Shown here in pieces: positions 7,245 to 15,913 of a DNA stretch of 64,000 nt. A model generated the notes under the pieces. That model saw only the letters and a list, made by a program, of their open reading frames with translations. It was not told the DNA's origin and searched no databases. The DNA comes from Geminicoccaceae bacterium (GTDB lineage Bacteria; Pseudomonadota; Alphaproteobacteria; Geminicoccales; Geminicoccaceae): the NCBI GenBank assembly GCA_028279345.1, contig JANQNY010000080.1:1-64000 (forward strand), read 5' to 3'. Each line of letters begins with the position of its first letter. Within the stretch, counting starts at the first letter, position 1. Both the position numbers and the translations under genes were made by a program.

Positions 7245-8807
7245 ATGCCGCCGACCTTCTCGCCAGCGCGGCGTCGCCGCCTGGCGGGCCTCGTCGCCAA
7301 CGGCCTGGCACAGTCCGTCGTCGGCGTGGCCCTCGTGCTGGCGACCGGGCGGCTGCTCGCCGGTGACGGTGCGGTGCTCGCGGCAGCGCTCGTGGTCGGC
7401 GCGACGACCATCCTAGCGGTCCTGGCCGTCATCCAGGCCGCGCAGGCGGAGGCGTTCGCCCTCGCCTACGTCAAGGAGGTGCGGCTGGGCTTGCTCGACA
7501 ACGTGCTGACCCGACCCGCCGACCTGCCGACGCCGAGCCTGGGACCGGTGATGAGCCGCGCCGTCAGCGACCTCGCCGCCCTGAAGACCTGGCTCGCTTC
7601 GGGTCTCGCCGGCGCAACCGTTGCCGGCGTCACCCTGGCGGGCCTGGTCGTCGGCTTCGCCTGGGCAGCCCCGACGCTGCTCTTGCCGCTCCTCCCGGCC
7701 GGCGTCCTCTTCGCCGGCGTTGCGGCGCTTGCCCTCAGGCCCCTCAGACGGTCGATCCGGACGGCGCGCCGCGAGCGTGGCCGTCTCGCCAAGCAGCTGG
7801 GCGACCGTCTGCCCACGCGCTTGACCCATCTGCACTTCGGCCGGTTGGGCCCCCTGTGCCGCGCGGTCGAGCGCCGCTCCGATGGCCTCGCGACGGCGCT
7901 CGTGACGCGGGCTACCTGGGCGGCGGCGCTGCGCGCGGTGGCGCTCGCCACGGCACCCTTGACGCTCGCCGCCTCGCTCGCCGTGCCGGCGCTCGGGATC
8001 GGCGCCGCATCGGCACCCGAAGCCGCGGCGGCGATCCTGCTGCTGGGCGGTCTCGTGGGCACCCAGCTCGGCGTCCTAGCGCGGGCGATCGAACTCAAGC
8101 TCGCCGACGGCGAGGCGCGGCGCCGGCTCGGCTCCTTCCTCGATCGGCCGACGCTGCCCATGCGCGCCGATGCCGAACGGTTCGGGCGCCAGCAGGGCGG
8201 GACAACCCTCGTCCTCGACAAGCTGGTAGCGGCGCCCGACGCGGCACCGCTCTCCACCCGCATCGAGCCGGGCGAGGTGGTCGCCTTTGCGGGCGGCGAT
8301 CAGGCGACCAGGCGACGCCTGGGTCTCGTTCTCGCGGGGCTGGCAGATCCCGTCGCAGGCTCCCTGAGCGTGGGTAGCCGACAGGGGGGTCAGATGCGCC
8401 GACGCGACTGGTGGCGCATCGTCACGCTCGTCTCCCCCGACGTTCCCACGCTAAGGGCGCAGCTCCGCGCCCGCGTCTGCCTCGGCATGCCGTCGACCGC
8501 TCTGCCGGCCGACGTCGACCGGGCGCTCGCGGCAGTTGCCTTGCACGACACGGAACTGAACGACGACCGCGCGGCCGACCTCGAACCACGGCTACGGCTG
8601 GCGCGCGCACTCCTGCGGGGTGCGGCGATCATCGTCGTCGACGATCAGGAGCTCCTCGAACGGCGCGAGCTCGTCGCTGTCCTCGCACGGGAGGCCCGCT
8701 GCCGAGGTCTCGGTCTCGTTCTGTTGACGCCGCGTACCTGCTCCGACGTGCCCGTCGACCGAGAGCTGACGCTCACGCCGTCCGCAAGCGAAGACGGAGG
8801 CGCTTGA
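7245..8807 (+). CDS. ABC exporter-like membrane protein with degenerate ATPase domain
   Basis: This 520-residue protein has the half-exporter layout: an N-terminal membrane domain with about six hydrophobic segments (residues 1-300), then a nucleotide-binding-like domain. The latter keeps the outline (IEPGEVVAFAGG, LEPRLRLARALLRGAAIIVVDDQ, LGLVLLTP), but the Walker A GxxGxGKS is replaced by GGDQATRRRLG near residue 348, the LSGGQ signature is missing, Walker B ends DD rather than DE near 460, and no switch histidine follows. It is probably unable to hydrolyse ATP by itself. ATG 7245 is two bases after the upstream stop; an overlapping TTG at 7239 is the alternative. Confidence 0.7.
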   Translation: MPPTFSPARRRRLAGLVANGLAQSVVGVALVLATGRLLAGDGAVLAAALVVGATTILAVLAVIQAAQAEAFALAYVKEVRLGLLDNVLTRPADLPTPSLGPVMSRAVSDLAALKTWLASGLAGATVAGVTLAGLVVGFAWAAPTLLLPLLPAGVLFAGVAALALRPLRRSIRTARRERGRLAKQLGDRLPTRLTHLHFGRLGPLCRAVERRSDGLATALVTRATWAAALRAVALATAPLTLAASLAVPALGIGAASAPEAAAAILLLGGLVGTQLGVLARAIELKLADGEARRRLGSFLDRPTLPMRADAERFGRQQGGTTLVLDKLVAAPDAAPLSTRIEPGEVVAFAGGDQATRRRLGLVLAGLADPVAGSLSVGSRQGGQMRRRDWWRIVTLVSPDVPTLRAQLRARVCLGMPSTALPADVDRALAAVALHDTELNDDRAADLEPRLRLARALLRGAAIIVVDDQELLERRELVAVLAREARCRGLGLVLLTPRTCSDVPVDRELTLTPSASEDGGA

Positions 8808-8953
8808 GGCGTCAAATCGTCGATGGCCGTCCGCGGTTCTATCGAGATGAGGCGAATAACCTTGGGTTCCGATGGAATGGTGGGTTGCGCCGCGCGTTGT
8901 CGAGGCGACCGCGAGATGCTGCGCGGGAACTCTTCTATTCGGGAGATCGGACA

Positions 8954-9586
8954 ATGCAGAAGGCCTTTCCCATTGTTTTACTTGGCGCGTTGCTCACGAG
9001 CGGCTGCACGACGCTGGAACGGCTGGAGACGCGACTGCTCGACCGGGGGGCGCCCGTCGAGCAGGTGACCCTGGCGACAGCCATGACGCCGATGAATGAC
9101 CAATGGGCGCCGCCAAGCCAGATACGCCGGATGACGGCCGACGGCCGCCCGCTGCCGAGTCTCACGGTACAACGCGGCCCCTCCGGCATCCGGGTCGATG
9201 AGGGCGACGGCTGCCGGTGGCGCGCCGACGACTGGTTTACGCCAGCGACCGCCTGGCAGAACTGCGGCACGAGCCGAAACTGGCGCACGGCGCAGGCCAC
9301 CGTCCGGCAGGAGGGCCAGCTCTGGCCCCTCGCGGTCGGCAACACCGCACGGTTCGAGCGACGAGCGGTGTCCGCGACCGGCCGAGTGTCCACGCGAACC
9401 CGAACCTGCCGTGTGATCGATTCGGTCGGTGTCGTCACGATGAACAACGGGGTCGTGCCGAGCTTCAAGGTTCGGTGCCAGGACGGACGACGCACGCGGA
9501 CGACCTGGTGGTCGGACGAATGGGGCCCCGTGGCGTTCGACGAGCGGACCCGCGGCCGTCAGGAACGCTGGCGACGCGCCCTCTAA
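8954..9586 (+). CDS. Predicted lipoprotein of unknown function
   Basis: This is a 210-residue protein with a lipobox: MQKAFPIVLLGALLTSGC, cleavage before Cys18. The mature part is rich in Trp and charged residues, with five further cysteines that could pair in the periplasm (CRW, NCGT, TCR, RCQ). No known domain is recognised. The ATG is preceded by GGGAGA. It lies 146 bases after the ABC-like gene and is convergent with the subtilase gene, whose end is 47 bases away. Confidence 0.7.
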   Translation: MQKAFPIVLLGALLTSGCTTLERLETRLLDRGAPVEQVTLATAMTPMNDQWAPPSQIRRMTADGRPLPSLTVQRGPSGIRVDEGDGCRWRADDWFTPATAWQNCGTSRNWRTAQATVRQEGQLWPLAVGNTARFERRAVSATGRVSTRTRTCRVIDSVGVVTMNNGVVPSFKVRCQDGRRTRTTWWSDEWGPVAFDERTRGRQERWRRAL

Positions 9587-9633
9587 GCGCGGTCAGGGCG
9601 ATGGGCGCGCGCCGCGTCGCCTGGCACGGCTAC

Positions 9634-11082
9634 TCAGCGAGCGCATTGCCAGGCGGCTTGCAAGAGCCCATCACCATAGATGGGGTCACGGCCACGGGCG
9701 CCGAGGTCCACCGCGTCCCTCGCCAACATCTGCTGTACCGTCTTACGGTCCGCGTCGGGACGGGTGGACTTGGCGACATAGGCTGCGGCGGTGACGAAGG
9801 GGGCCGCCACCGACGTCCCGGTCTGCGGGCTGACACCGCCGCCGGGTGCTGCGAGTGGCACCGCGACGCCCGGCGCTGCCAGGTCGACATAGCCGCCCGT
9901 CTGCGCTCGGCGCCAGGGGCGGCCGTCACCGTCGACAGCGGTCACCGCGATGACCTCGTCATAGGCGCCGGGGTAGGCGGCAGGAGCGCCCGGACCGCCA
10001 TTGCCCGCGGCCGCGACCGCGACGACGCGACGCGCGTTCGCCGCACGGAGTGCCTCCTCGACCAACCTGTTGGGTGGGCCCGCGAGGCTCAGGTTGACGA
10101 CCGAGGCGCCCGCCGCGACGAGCTGATCGAGCGCGTGGACCAAGTCGAACGCATCCGTTCGATCGCCGCTGCCGCCGGCGCCGACGAACGGGTCCGCTGC
10201 CACGAGGCGCGCGTGCGGGACCAAGCCTGGGCTCGGGCTACCGGGCCTGCCGACGAGCAGTGCGGCGAGCGCCGTACCGTGCGCCGAGTTGGAGGTACGG
10301 GCGTTGCGGCGCGGCATGGTCAGGACCACGACGTTCTGATCTCGAAGCGCCGGGTGGGTGGTCTCGACCCGCGTATCGAGCAGGCCCAAGACGGGTCCGG
10401 AGCGGCACGCCGCGCGCGAAGCGGCCTCCGGCGTCCATCCGACCAGCGTCTTCGCCGCGAAGAGTTCGGGCGGCATCGCGGCGATATTGGGCGTGTAGAG
10501 ATGGTTGAAGTCGACGATCTCCGTATCGCCAAGCTCCGCGAGCTCCGCCCGTGCAGCCGCGAGGGTGCGGCCCGGGGGAACCTCGAACCGGTAGGTGTCG
10601 AGCCCGAGCGCCGGCTTGATCGCCCGTTCCAACGGCACGTAGCCGAGGCGGATCGCCGCTTGGAGCGCCGCCGCATCCAAACCGGCGGCGACGATCTCCT
10701 CTGGTCGGCTCTCGCCACCGCTGTCCCAAGGCGTGTGCGGACGCAGCAGGCGCGCCAACCGGTCGACCAGGTACGGACCGCCGAACCGGCCTACGCGATC
10801 ATTGCCGTCGCCGCCACCGCCGCTTCCGCCACCGCCACTGCTGCCACCACCACCGCCGCTTCCACCACCACCTCCGCGGCCGCCGCCTCCGCCGCCACCT
10901 CGGCCACCGCCGTTGTCGTCATCATCATCGTCATCGTCGTCGTCGTCATCATCATCATCGTCGTCATCATCGGCCCAAGCCGATCGCAGACCATTGAGGT
11001 CGTCGACGACGACGGGCGGTGGCAGCAGCCCGATCACCCACGCCGCGAACAGCGCGACCAACGCATTTCGCCAGCTCAGCAC
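9634..11082 (-). CDS. Secreted S8 (subtilisin-like) serine protease with poly-Asp and Gly-rich linker
   Basis: This exported protease of about 482 residues has the catalytic triad Asp in VLGLLDTRV, His in SAHGTALAALLVG and Ser in GTSVAAPFVTAA. The chosen GTG start (11082, with GAGAGG upstream) gives a signal peptide (RNALVALFAAWVIGLL). Nineteen consecutive aspartates follow (about residues 38-56), then a nearly pure Gly/Ser/Arg stretch to about residue 95. A small domain (LRLGYVPLERAIKPALGL, RFEVPPGRTL) precedes the catalytic core, resembling a prodomain in position. The gene is divergent from an ECF sigma/anti-sigma pair, hinting at joint regulation. A longer frame back to 11187 is less likely because it runs into the shared promoter region. 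Confidence 0.88.
   Translation of the reverse strand: MLSWRNALVALFAAWVIGLLPPPVVVDDLNGLRSAWADDDDDDDDDDDDDDDDDDDNGGGRGGGGGGGRGGGGGSGGGGGSSGGGGSGGGGDGNDRVGRFGGPYLVDRLARLLRPHTPWDSGGESRPEEIVAAGLDAAALQAAIRLGYVPLERAIKPALGLDTYRFEVPPGRTLAAARAELAELGDTEIVDFNHLYTPNIAAMPPELFAAKTLVGWTPEAASRAACRSGPVLGLLDTRVETTHPALRDQNVVVLTMPRRNARTSNSAHGTALAALLVGRPGSPSPGLVPHARLVAADPFVGAGGSGDRTDAFDLVHALDQLVAAGASVVNLSLAGPPNRLVEEALRAANARRVVAVAAAGNGGPGAPAAYPGAYDEVIAVTAVDGDGRPWRRAQTGGYVDLAAPGVAVPLAAPGGGVSPQTGTSVAAPFVTAAAYVAKSTRPDADRKTVQQMLARDAVDLGARGRDPIYGDGLLQAAWQCAR
10915..10971 (-). repeat. GAC/GAT trinucleotide tract encoding 19 aspartates
   Basis: Nineteen Asp codons in a row, mixed GAC and GAT, lie just after the signal peptide of the S8 protease. 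The mixed codons mean the tract is not a perfect microsatellite, so frequent slippage is less likely, but its length may still vary between strains. Being in-frame, length changes would not break the gene. The acidic run could bind Ca2+ or act as a chaperone-like mask. Confidence 0.9.
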
Positions 11083-11204
11083 GTCCACCTCTCTTCCCGC
11101 TGCCCGGCCACCTGCGTTTGCGCGCGTAGACTTGTCATCTGGCGGTGACTCCGGCCATGCATCCTCCGACGGGCATGTCGCCCGCATACGCTGTACGGTA
11201 TACT

Positions 11205-11738
11205 ATGAGCTTCGAGTTGGAACGCGAGATCGTCGCCGTCCTGCCGCGGGTCCGCCGCTTCGCGATCTCCCTGTCGCGCTCGACGGACGAGGCCGACGAC
11301 CTCGTGCAGGCCGCTTGCGAGCGCGCGCTCACGGCATGGCAAAGCTACACACCCGAGACGCGCATCGATTCCTGGATGTATCGGATCGTTCGCAATCTCT
11401 GGTACGACCGCCTGCGGCGCCAGCGGACGCGCGGCGTCGAGCTGGAGGTCGAAGCAGTCCTCGATCTCGCCGACCCGACCGCAGACAAGACCGCCGAACA
11501 CCGGCAAACGCTCACGCAGGTCTGGGACATTATCCACACGCTCCCGCCCGAACAGCGCGAGGTTCTGGTGCTCGTCTGCGTGGAAGAGCTTTCCTACCGC
11601 GAAGCTGCCGAGGTCCTGGAAATCCCGGTCGGCACGGTAATGAGCCGCCTGTCACGTGCCCGCAAGCGTGTCGCGATGGCCATGGGAATGGGTGAGGAGG
11701 ACGAACGTTCTCCCGCTCAGAGAGGAGACCGAGCATGA
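11205..11738 (+). CDS. ECF-family RNA polymerase sigma factor
   Basis: This 177-residue sigma-70 family member has region 2 (residues about 8-75: VRRFAISLSRSTDEADDLVQAACERALTAW, DSWMYRIVRNLWYDRLRR) and region 4 (about 115-165: LPPEQREVLVLVCVEELSYREAAEVLEIPVGTVMSRLSRARKRV). No extra C-terminal domain is present. The start is uncertain: in-frame ATGs exist at 11175 and 11205, neither with a strong ribosome binding site; MSFELER at 11205 fits family N-termini best. Its stop overlaps the anti-sigma start (ATGA), so the two are translationally coupled. Divergent from the S8 protease gene, which is a candidate target or partner. Confidence 0.92.
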   Translation: MSFELEREIVAVLPRVRRFAISLSRSTDEADDLVQAACERALTAWQSYTPETRIDSWMYRIVRNLWYDRLRRQRTRGVELEVEAVLDLADPTADKTAEHRQTLTQVWDIIHTLPPEQREVLVLVCVEELSYREAAEVLEIPVGTVMSRLSRARKRVAMAMGMGEEDERSPAQRGDRA

Positions 11739-12475
11739 CCGAGCCCGGCTTCACCGACGAGACGCTCATGGCTTTCGCCGACGGCGAGCTCGATGCGGCG
11801 GAAGCGGCGCGCGTTGAAGCCGCGATGGAACAGGACCCGGCACTGTACCGTCGCGTGGAGGCCTTCAAGACGACGCGTCGCCTGGTCAGCGAAACGCTCG
11901 GGCCACTCGCCGAGCTGCCGTTGCCTCCGTCGCTCGAGCGCACAGTCGCCTCGACCGACACGACAAGCCCAACGAGCAACGTCGTTCCCCTTCCGGCACA
12001 ACGTGCTCGACCGACCGTCGCGCGATGGGCGCTACCGCTTGCAGCATCGCTTGCCCTGATGATCGGCGGCGGGGGCGGGTACTGGCTCGGTCAGGCAGGC
12101 CGAGTTGACCAGGCATTGGTCGCCTCGAACATCGGCCCCGAGCTTCGCCAAGCGCTCACGGAGCAGCCGACCGGCGCGGCTAGGAGCATCGCCGGTGCGG
12201 GCGCGGTCCGCATGATTGCGACCTTCCGGAACGGCGTAGGCGAGCTCTGCCGCGAATGGGTGAGCGACGAGCCGACGCGAAGCGTGACCGCGATCGCCTG
12301 TCGCGATGCGAACGGCTGGAGTCTCCAGCTTGCGGTCGCAGGGGCGCCGACCGGAGACGCCGGCTTCACGACCGCCACGGGCCTCGCGGTCGTGGAGGCA
12401 TACCTCGCAGAGATCGACGCCGGACCGACGCTCTCACCGGAAGCTGAAGCGGAGGCGCTCCGCGTCGCTCCGTAG
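11735..12475 (+). CDS. Anti-sigma factor, single-pass membrane protein
   Basis: This 246-residue protein has a cytoplasmic N-terminal anti-sigma domain (FTDETLMAFADGELDAAEAARVEAAMEQDPALYRRV), a linker, one transmembrane helix (about residues 90-112, VARWALPLAASLALMIGGGGGYWLG) and a periplasmic domain of about 130 residues. The HxxxCxxC zinc motif of ZAS anti-sigmas is absent. It would hold the preceding ECF sigma factor inactive until an envelope signal is sensed. The four-base overlap with the sigma gene and membrane topology are typical. Whether the divergent secreted protease takes part in its release is not known. Confidence 0.85.
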   Translation: MTEPGFTDETLMAFADGELDAAEAARVEAAMEQDPALYRRVEAFKTTRRLVSETLGPLAELPLPPSLERTVASTDTTSPTSNVVPLPAQRARPTVARWALPLAASLALMIGGGGGYWLGQAGRVDQALVASNIGPELRQALTEQPTGAARSIAGAGAVRMIATFRNGVGELCREWVSDEPTRSVTAIACRDANGWSLQLAVAGAPTGDAGFTTATGLAVVEAYLAEIDAGPTLSPEAEAEALRVAP

Positions 12476-12642
12476 TCCACAGCGTCCTTCGTGTACGGTT
12501 GGCGCGATGATGGTTGGTCGCGTCGGCAACGACGACCGGGCAATGCCCGCTGGTGTCGTCCGCTAGTCGAACCACGCGTTTAGGATGACGCACGCCCGAT
12601 CCCTTTGACGGTCCGCGGGGCCCCTGTTGCGGAGGTGGTCAC

Positions 12643-13824
12643 ATGACGCGAACGACCGATGAATCACTGGAAGCGGCCATTCAGAACCTTGTGGAGCGCT
12701 CGCCGGCGGAAGCAGCGAAGCTCTTGCGCAAGGTGCCGAAGCGCCGACGGGCGACGGTGACGGCGTTGCTGTCGCAACGACAACGCGCCGAGGTGCTGCA
12801 ACTCGCCGAACAAACGGCAGGCACGGCCGGTGCGCTGATGACCTCCAGGTACGCGGACCTGCGGGCAGACATCAGCGTCGGTGAAGCGCTGCATCAGCTC
12901 GCTGCGGAGGCCGACGCCGCAACCATCTACGCCGCGCCCGTTGTCGACAGCGAGCGCACGCTCTTGGGTGTCGTGGACCTTCGCGACCTCATCGAGGCGG
13001 AACGCAGCGCCTCGGTGGCGAGCGTGATGGATCGATCGGCGGCGAGCGCGCGTGCCAACGAACCCGACGAAGCCGCTGCGAGGCGGCTCGTGGAGAACCG
13101 CCTGGTGGCCCTGCCGGTTGTGGACGGCGCGCAGCGCCTGGTCGGCATCATCACCCATGACGAGGCGCAAGCGTGCCTCAAGGAGGCCGCCGAGGACGAC
13201 GCCGAGCGCTTCAGCGCCATCAACGATCTAAAGGGTGCCGAAGTCGAGTACCTCGACGTGCCGTTCCTGGGCGAGGTGCAGCGCCGAGCGCCCTGGATTC
13301 TGGGCCTCGCCGCTGCCGGCCTCATGGCGGGCTACGTGGTCCATGCCTATGAATCGGCCCTCGACGCGCTGGTGATCCTGGCGCTTTACATGCCGATGAT
13401 CGCAGACACGGGCGGCAATGTCGGGACGCAGTCCGCATCATTGGTGCTGCGCGCGGTGGCGACGGGGTCGGTCGGCCTGCGCGATACGGGTCGTGTTCTT
13501 CGTAAGGAAACACAGGTCGCCTTGGCACTCGCGGCGCTACTGTTCGTCTTTGCGTTTCTCAAGGTCGCCTTCATGTCCAACGCCGCCGACGTGCCGCTCG
13601 GGCTGGGCCTCAACGAGATCGCGCTCGCCATAGCGATCGCCATCTTCGTGGCCGCGTTCGTGGCGACGCTGATCGGCGCGCTCTTGCCGCTGGTGGCGCT
13701 CGTCTGCCGGCTGGATCCGGCGGTCGTCGCCGGGCCGGCGCTCACCACGATCGTCGACGTCGTCGGTCTCCTGATCTACTTCCAGATCACGACCACGGTG
13801 CTCGGGCTCGATCTGGCCCATTGA
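12643..13824 (+). CDS. mgtE: MgtE-type magnesium transporter with short N-domain
   Basis: This is an inner-membrane Mg2+ channel/transporter of 393 residues. The N-terminal helical domain is present but short (LVERSPAEAAKLLRKVPKRRRATVTALL), followed by two CBS domains (about 65-185), the connecting helix, and five transmembrane helices with the family signature (YMPMIADTGGNVGTQSASLVLRA) and LPLVALVCRLDPAVVAGPALTTIVDVVGLLIYF. Most MgtE proteins are about 450 residues, so the regulatory N-domain is roughly half size. The ATG follows GGAGGTGGT. No Mg2+ riboswitch could be recognised in the 167 bases upstream. Confidence 0.93.
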   Translation: MTRTTDESLEAAIQNLVERSPAEAAKLLRKVPKRRRATVTALLSQRQRAEVLQLAEQTAGTAGALMTSRYADLRADISVGEALHQLAAEADAATIYAAPVVDSERTLLGVVDLRDLIEAERSASVASVMDRSAASARANEPDEAAARRLVENRLVALPVVDGAQRLVGIITHDEAQACLKEAAEDDAERFSAINDLKGAEVEYLDVPFLGEVQRRAPWILGLAAAGLMAGYVVHAYESALDALVILALYMPMIADTGGNVGTQSASLVLRAVATGSVGLRDTGRVLRKETQVALALAALLFVFAFLKVAFMSNAADVPLGLGLNEIALAIAIAIFVAAFVATLIGALLPLVALVCRLDPAVVAGPALTTIVDVVGLLIYFQITTTVLGLDLAH

Positions 13825-13882
13825 AAAGCGAAGGGTCGAGACCGCATGATCGCACACGGCCCGAGCAAGGGAGGAGAGGGCG

Positions 13883-14977
13883 ATGCTGGTCAAGGGTGAG
13901 CCATACCGCACGATCTGGCCGCGCGCCGACGGTCAGGCCGTGACCATCATCGACCAGACGCGCCTGCCGCACGTGTTCGCCACCGTCGACCTCGAAACGG
14001 CCGCCGACGCCGAACACGCGATCCGTCAGATGCTCGTGCGCGGCGCACCGCTGATCGGGGCGACGGCCGCCTTCGGCGTCTGGCTCGCGATGCGCGCCGA
14101 CCCGTCCGATGCGGCGCTCGAGGACGCGCTCGCCTTGCTGCTGGCGGCGCGGCCGACGGCGGTCAACCTGCGCTGGGCGCTCGATGCCATGGGCGCGACG
14201 CTGGCGCCGCTCGCGCCCTCGGCACGCGCCGACGCGGCGCTAGCCAAGGCCCAAGCCATCGCCGAGGAGGACGTCGTCATCAACAGCGCCATCGGCGATC
14301 ACGGTCTCCAGGCCTTCGAAGAGATTTGGCGCGCCAAAGGTGAACGCGGGTCGCTCAACGTCCTCACGCACTGCAACGCCGGCTGGCTCGCCACGGTCGA
14401 CTGGGGAACGGCGTTGGCTCCGATCTACAAGGCGCACGACGCCGGCTTGCCGGTGCACGTCTGGGTCGACGAGACCAGACCGCGCAATCAGGGCTTCTCG
14501 CTCACCGCTTGGGAGCTGCTGAACCATGGCGTGCCGCACCACGTCATCGTCGACAATGCCGGTGGCCACCTGATGCAGCGGGGCGAGGTCGACCTCTGCA
14601 TCGTTGGCACCGACCGCACCACCGCTGCGGGCGATGTCTGCAACAAGATCGGCACCTATTTGAAGGCGCTCGCGGCCAAGGACAACGACGTGCCGTTCTA
14701 CGTCGCCTTGCCAAGCCCGACGATCGACTGGACCCTCGACGACGGCCGCAACGTGCCGATCGAGGAGCGTGCCGAGGAGGAGGTCACCCAGCTCACCGGC
14801 CGCACGGCAGATGGAGATGTCGGCACGGTGGAGATCGTGCCCACAGGCAGTGCCGCAGCCAACCCCGCCTTCGATGTCACGCCATCGCGGCTGGTCACGG
14901 GCCTCATCACCGAGCGCGGCACCTGTGCGGCGTCGGCCGAGGGCTTGCGCGGCCTGTTCGCCGACCGCGCGGCTTGA
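13883..14977 (+). CDS. mtnA: S-methyl-5-thioribose-1-phosphate isomerase
   Basis: This 364-residue enzyme converts methylthioribose-1-phosphate to methylthioribulose-1-phosphate in methionine salvage. Family motifs are clear: [14 protein letters not shown] near the N-terminus, NVLTHCNAG with the catalytic Cys, [11 protein letters not shown], and [18 protein letters not shown] with the catalytic Asp. The ATG has a strong GGAGGAGAGG upstream. Its stop overlaps the TTG start of the downstream esterase gene. No other salvage genes (mtnB, mtnC, mtnD) are visible here. Confidence 0.95.
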   Translation: MLVKGEPYRTIWPRADGQAVTIIDQTRLPHVFATVDLETAADAEHAIRQMLVRGAPLIGATAAFGVWLAMRADPSDAALEDALALLLAARPTAVNLRWALDAMGATLAPLAPSARADAALAKAQAIAEEDVVINSAIGDHGLQAFEEIWRAKGERGSLNVLTHCNAGWLATVDWGTALAPIYKAHDAGLPVHVWVDETRPRNQGFSLTAWELLNHGVPHHVIVDNAGGHLMQRGEVDLCIVGTDRTTAAGDVCNKIGTYLKALAAKDNDVPFYVALPSPTIDWTLDDGRNVPIEERAEEEVTQLTGRTADGDVGTVEIVPTGSAAANPAFDVTPSRLVTGLITERGTCAASAEGLRGLFADRAA

Positions 14978-15855
14978 GGCAAGTCGGTCTCGCGTTCACG
15001 GCGCTGCTCGCGCTCTTCGCCGGCACGGCGACAGCGGGCGAGGTCGATCTCGAGCGCGGCTTCTGGAGCGAGGCGCTCGGGCGCGAGCTGCCCTACGGCG
15101 TCTATCTGGCCGACAGCGACGGCCGCGCCGCGCTCCCGGTGGTCTACCTGCTGCACGGCTATGGCGCCTCACACCGCGAGTGGGTGGAGTTCGGGAGGAT
15201 CGATAAGCTGCTCGACGAGCTCATCGAGGCGGGCGCGATCGCGCCGCTGATCGCCATCATGCCGACGAGCGACAAGAGCTGGTACGTCGACAGCGCCGCG
15301 CGCGGCGGTCCTGGCGACTATGCCACGGCGATCGCGCAAGAGCTCGTGGCGCATGTTGAGGAGGAGCTGCCGGTCATCCCCGGCGCGGCCCACCGCGCCG
15401 TCATGGGCCTCTCGATGGGCGGGTTCGGCGCCCTGGTCCTCGGCCTCGGCGATCCCGGCCGCTTCGACCAGGTGGTCGCGCTGAGCCCGGCCGTCTTCGT
15501 CCCGGAAGGTCTCTCCTGGGAGCGCTGGTCCTTGGGGACGACGTTGGAGGAGCGCGACATTTGGTTCCCGGGCGTCTTCGGCACGCCCTTCGACATCAAC
15601 ACCTATCGTGATGAACAGCCGACGGCGCTGCTCGACCGCCTCGAGGGTCCGCCGCCACGCGTCCTGCTCGCCAGCGGGGACCAGGACGGTTTCGGCTTCG
15701 AGCTCGGCACGGTGGAGCTGTTCTTGGCGCTGCGCCGCCACGATGTGCCGGCCGCGCTACGGATCGATGCAGGAGACCACGACTGGGCCTATTGGCGGGA
15801 AGCCACGGCGGAGGCCTTCGTCTGGCTCGACGCGGGCTGGCCCGAGCAACCCTGA
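14974..15855 (+). CDS. Secreted alpha/beta-hydrolase, esterase D/tributyrin-esterase type
   Basis: A 293-residue exported hydrolase. From the TTG at 14974, which overlaps the mtnA stop (TTGA), the protein begins with a signal peptide ([18 protein letters not shown]). The fold markers are [15 protein letters not shown] (oxyanion region), the nucleophile Ser in GLSMGGFGA, Asp in [11 protein letters not shown] and His in GDHDWAYW. It resembles the esterase D/FrmB group acting on small esters. No ATG suits the signal peptide, which supports the unusual start and coupling to mtnA. A strong bidirectional terminator follows. Confidence 0.8.
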   Translation: MRQVGLAFTALLALFAGTATAGEVDLERGFWSEALGRELPYGVYLADSDGRAALPVVYLLHGYGASHREWVEFGRIDKLLDELIEAGAIAPLIAIMPTSDKSWYVDSAARGGPGDYATAIAQELVAHVEEELPVIPGAAHRAVMGLSMGGFGALVLGLGDPGRFDQVVALSPAVFVPEGLSWERWSLGTTLEERDIWFPGVFGTPFDINTYRDEQPTALLDRLEGPPPRVLLASGDQDGFGFELGTVELFLALRRHDVPAALRIDAGDHDWAYWREATAEAFVWLDAGWPEQP

Positions 15856-15862
15856 AACGGCA

Positions 15863-15889
15863 AGGGCCCCGCTAGCATGGCGGGGCCCT
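15863..15889. terminator. Bidirectional hairpin terminator between esterase and carD
   Basis: A perfect 10-bp stem (AGGGCCCCGC with its complement) closes a 7-base loop in the 58-bp gap between two convergent genes. There is no long U-tract on either side, but the position and stability support termination in both directions. Confidence 0.75.
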
Positions 15890-15913
15890 CGTCAGTCGAG
15901 AATGGCTAACGCC

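Noticed and set aside
10790..10975. Repeat-rich block that could be taken for a CRISPR or satellite
   Set aside because: It is simple codon repetition for Gly and Asp inside the protease gene; there are no spacers or regular repeat units.
9217..11148. 643-codon plus-strand frame over the protease gene
   Set aside because: Its 5' part overlaps the lipoprotein gene in another frame and most of it is antisense to the S8 protease with its catalytic triad; no motif of its own, and it ends in an Ala/Thr run mirroring the Gly-rich DNA.
11160..11204. Longer N-terminus for the sigma factor
   Set aside because: Additional residues do not resemble sigma region 2 and lack a ribosome binding site, although a start at 11175 cannot be excluded.
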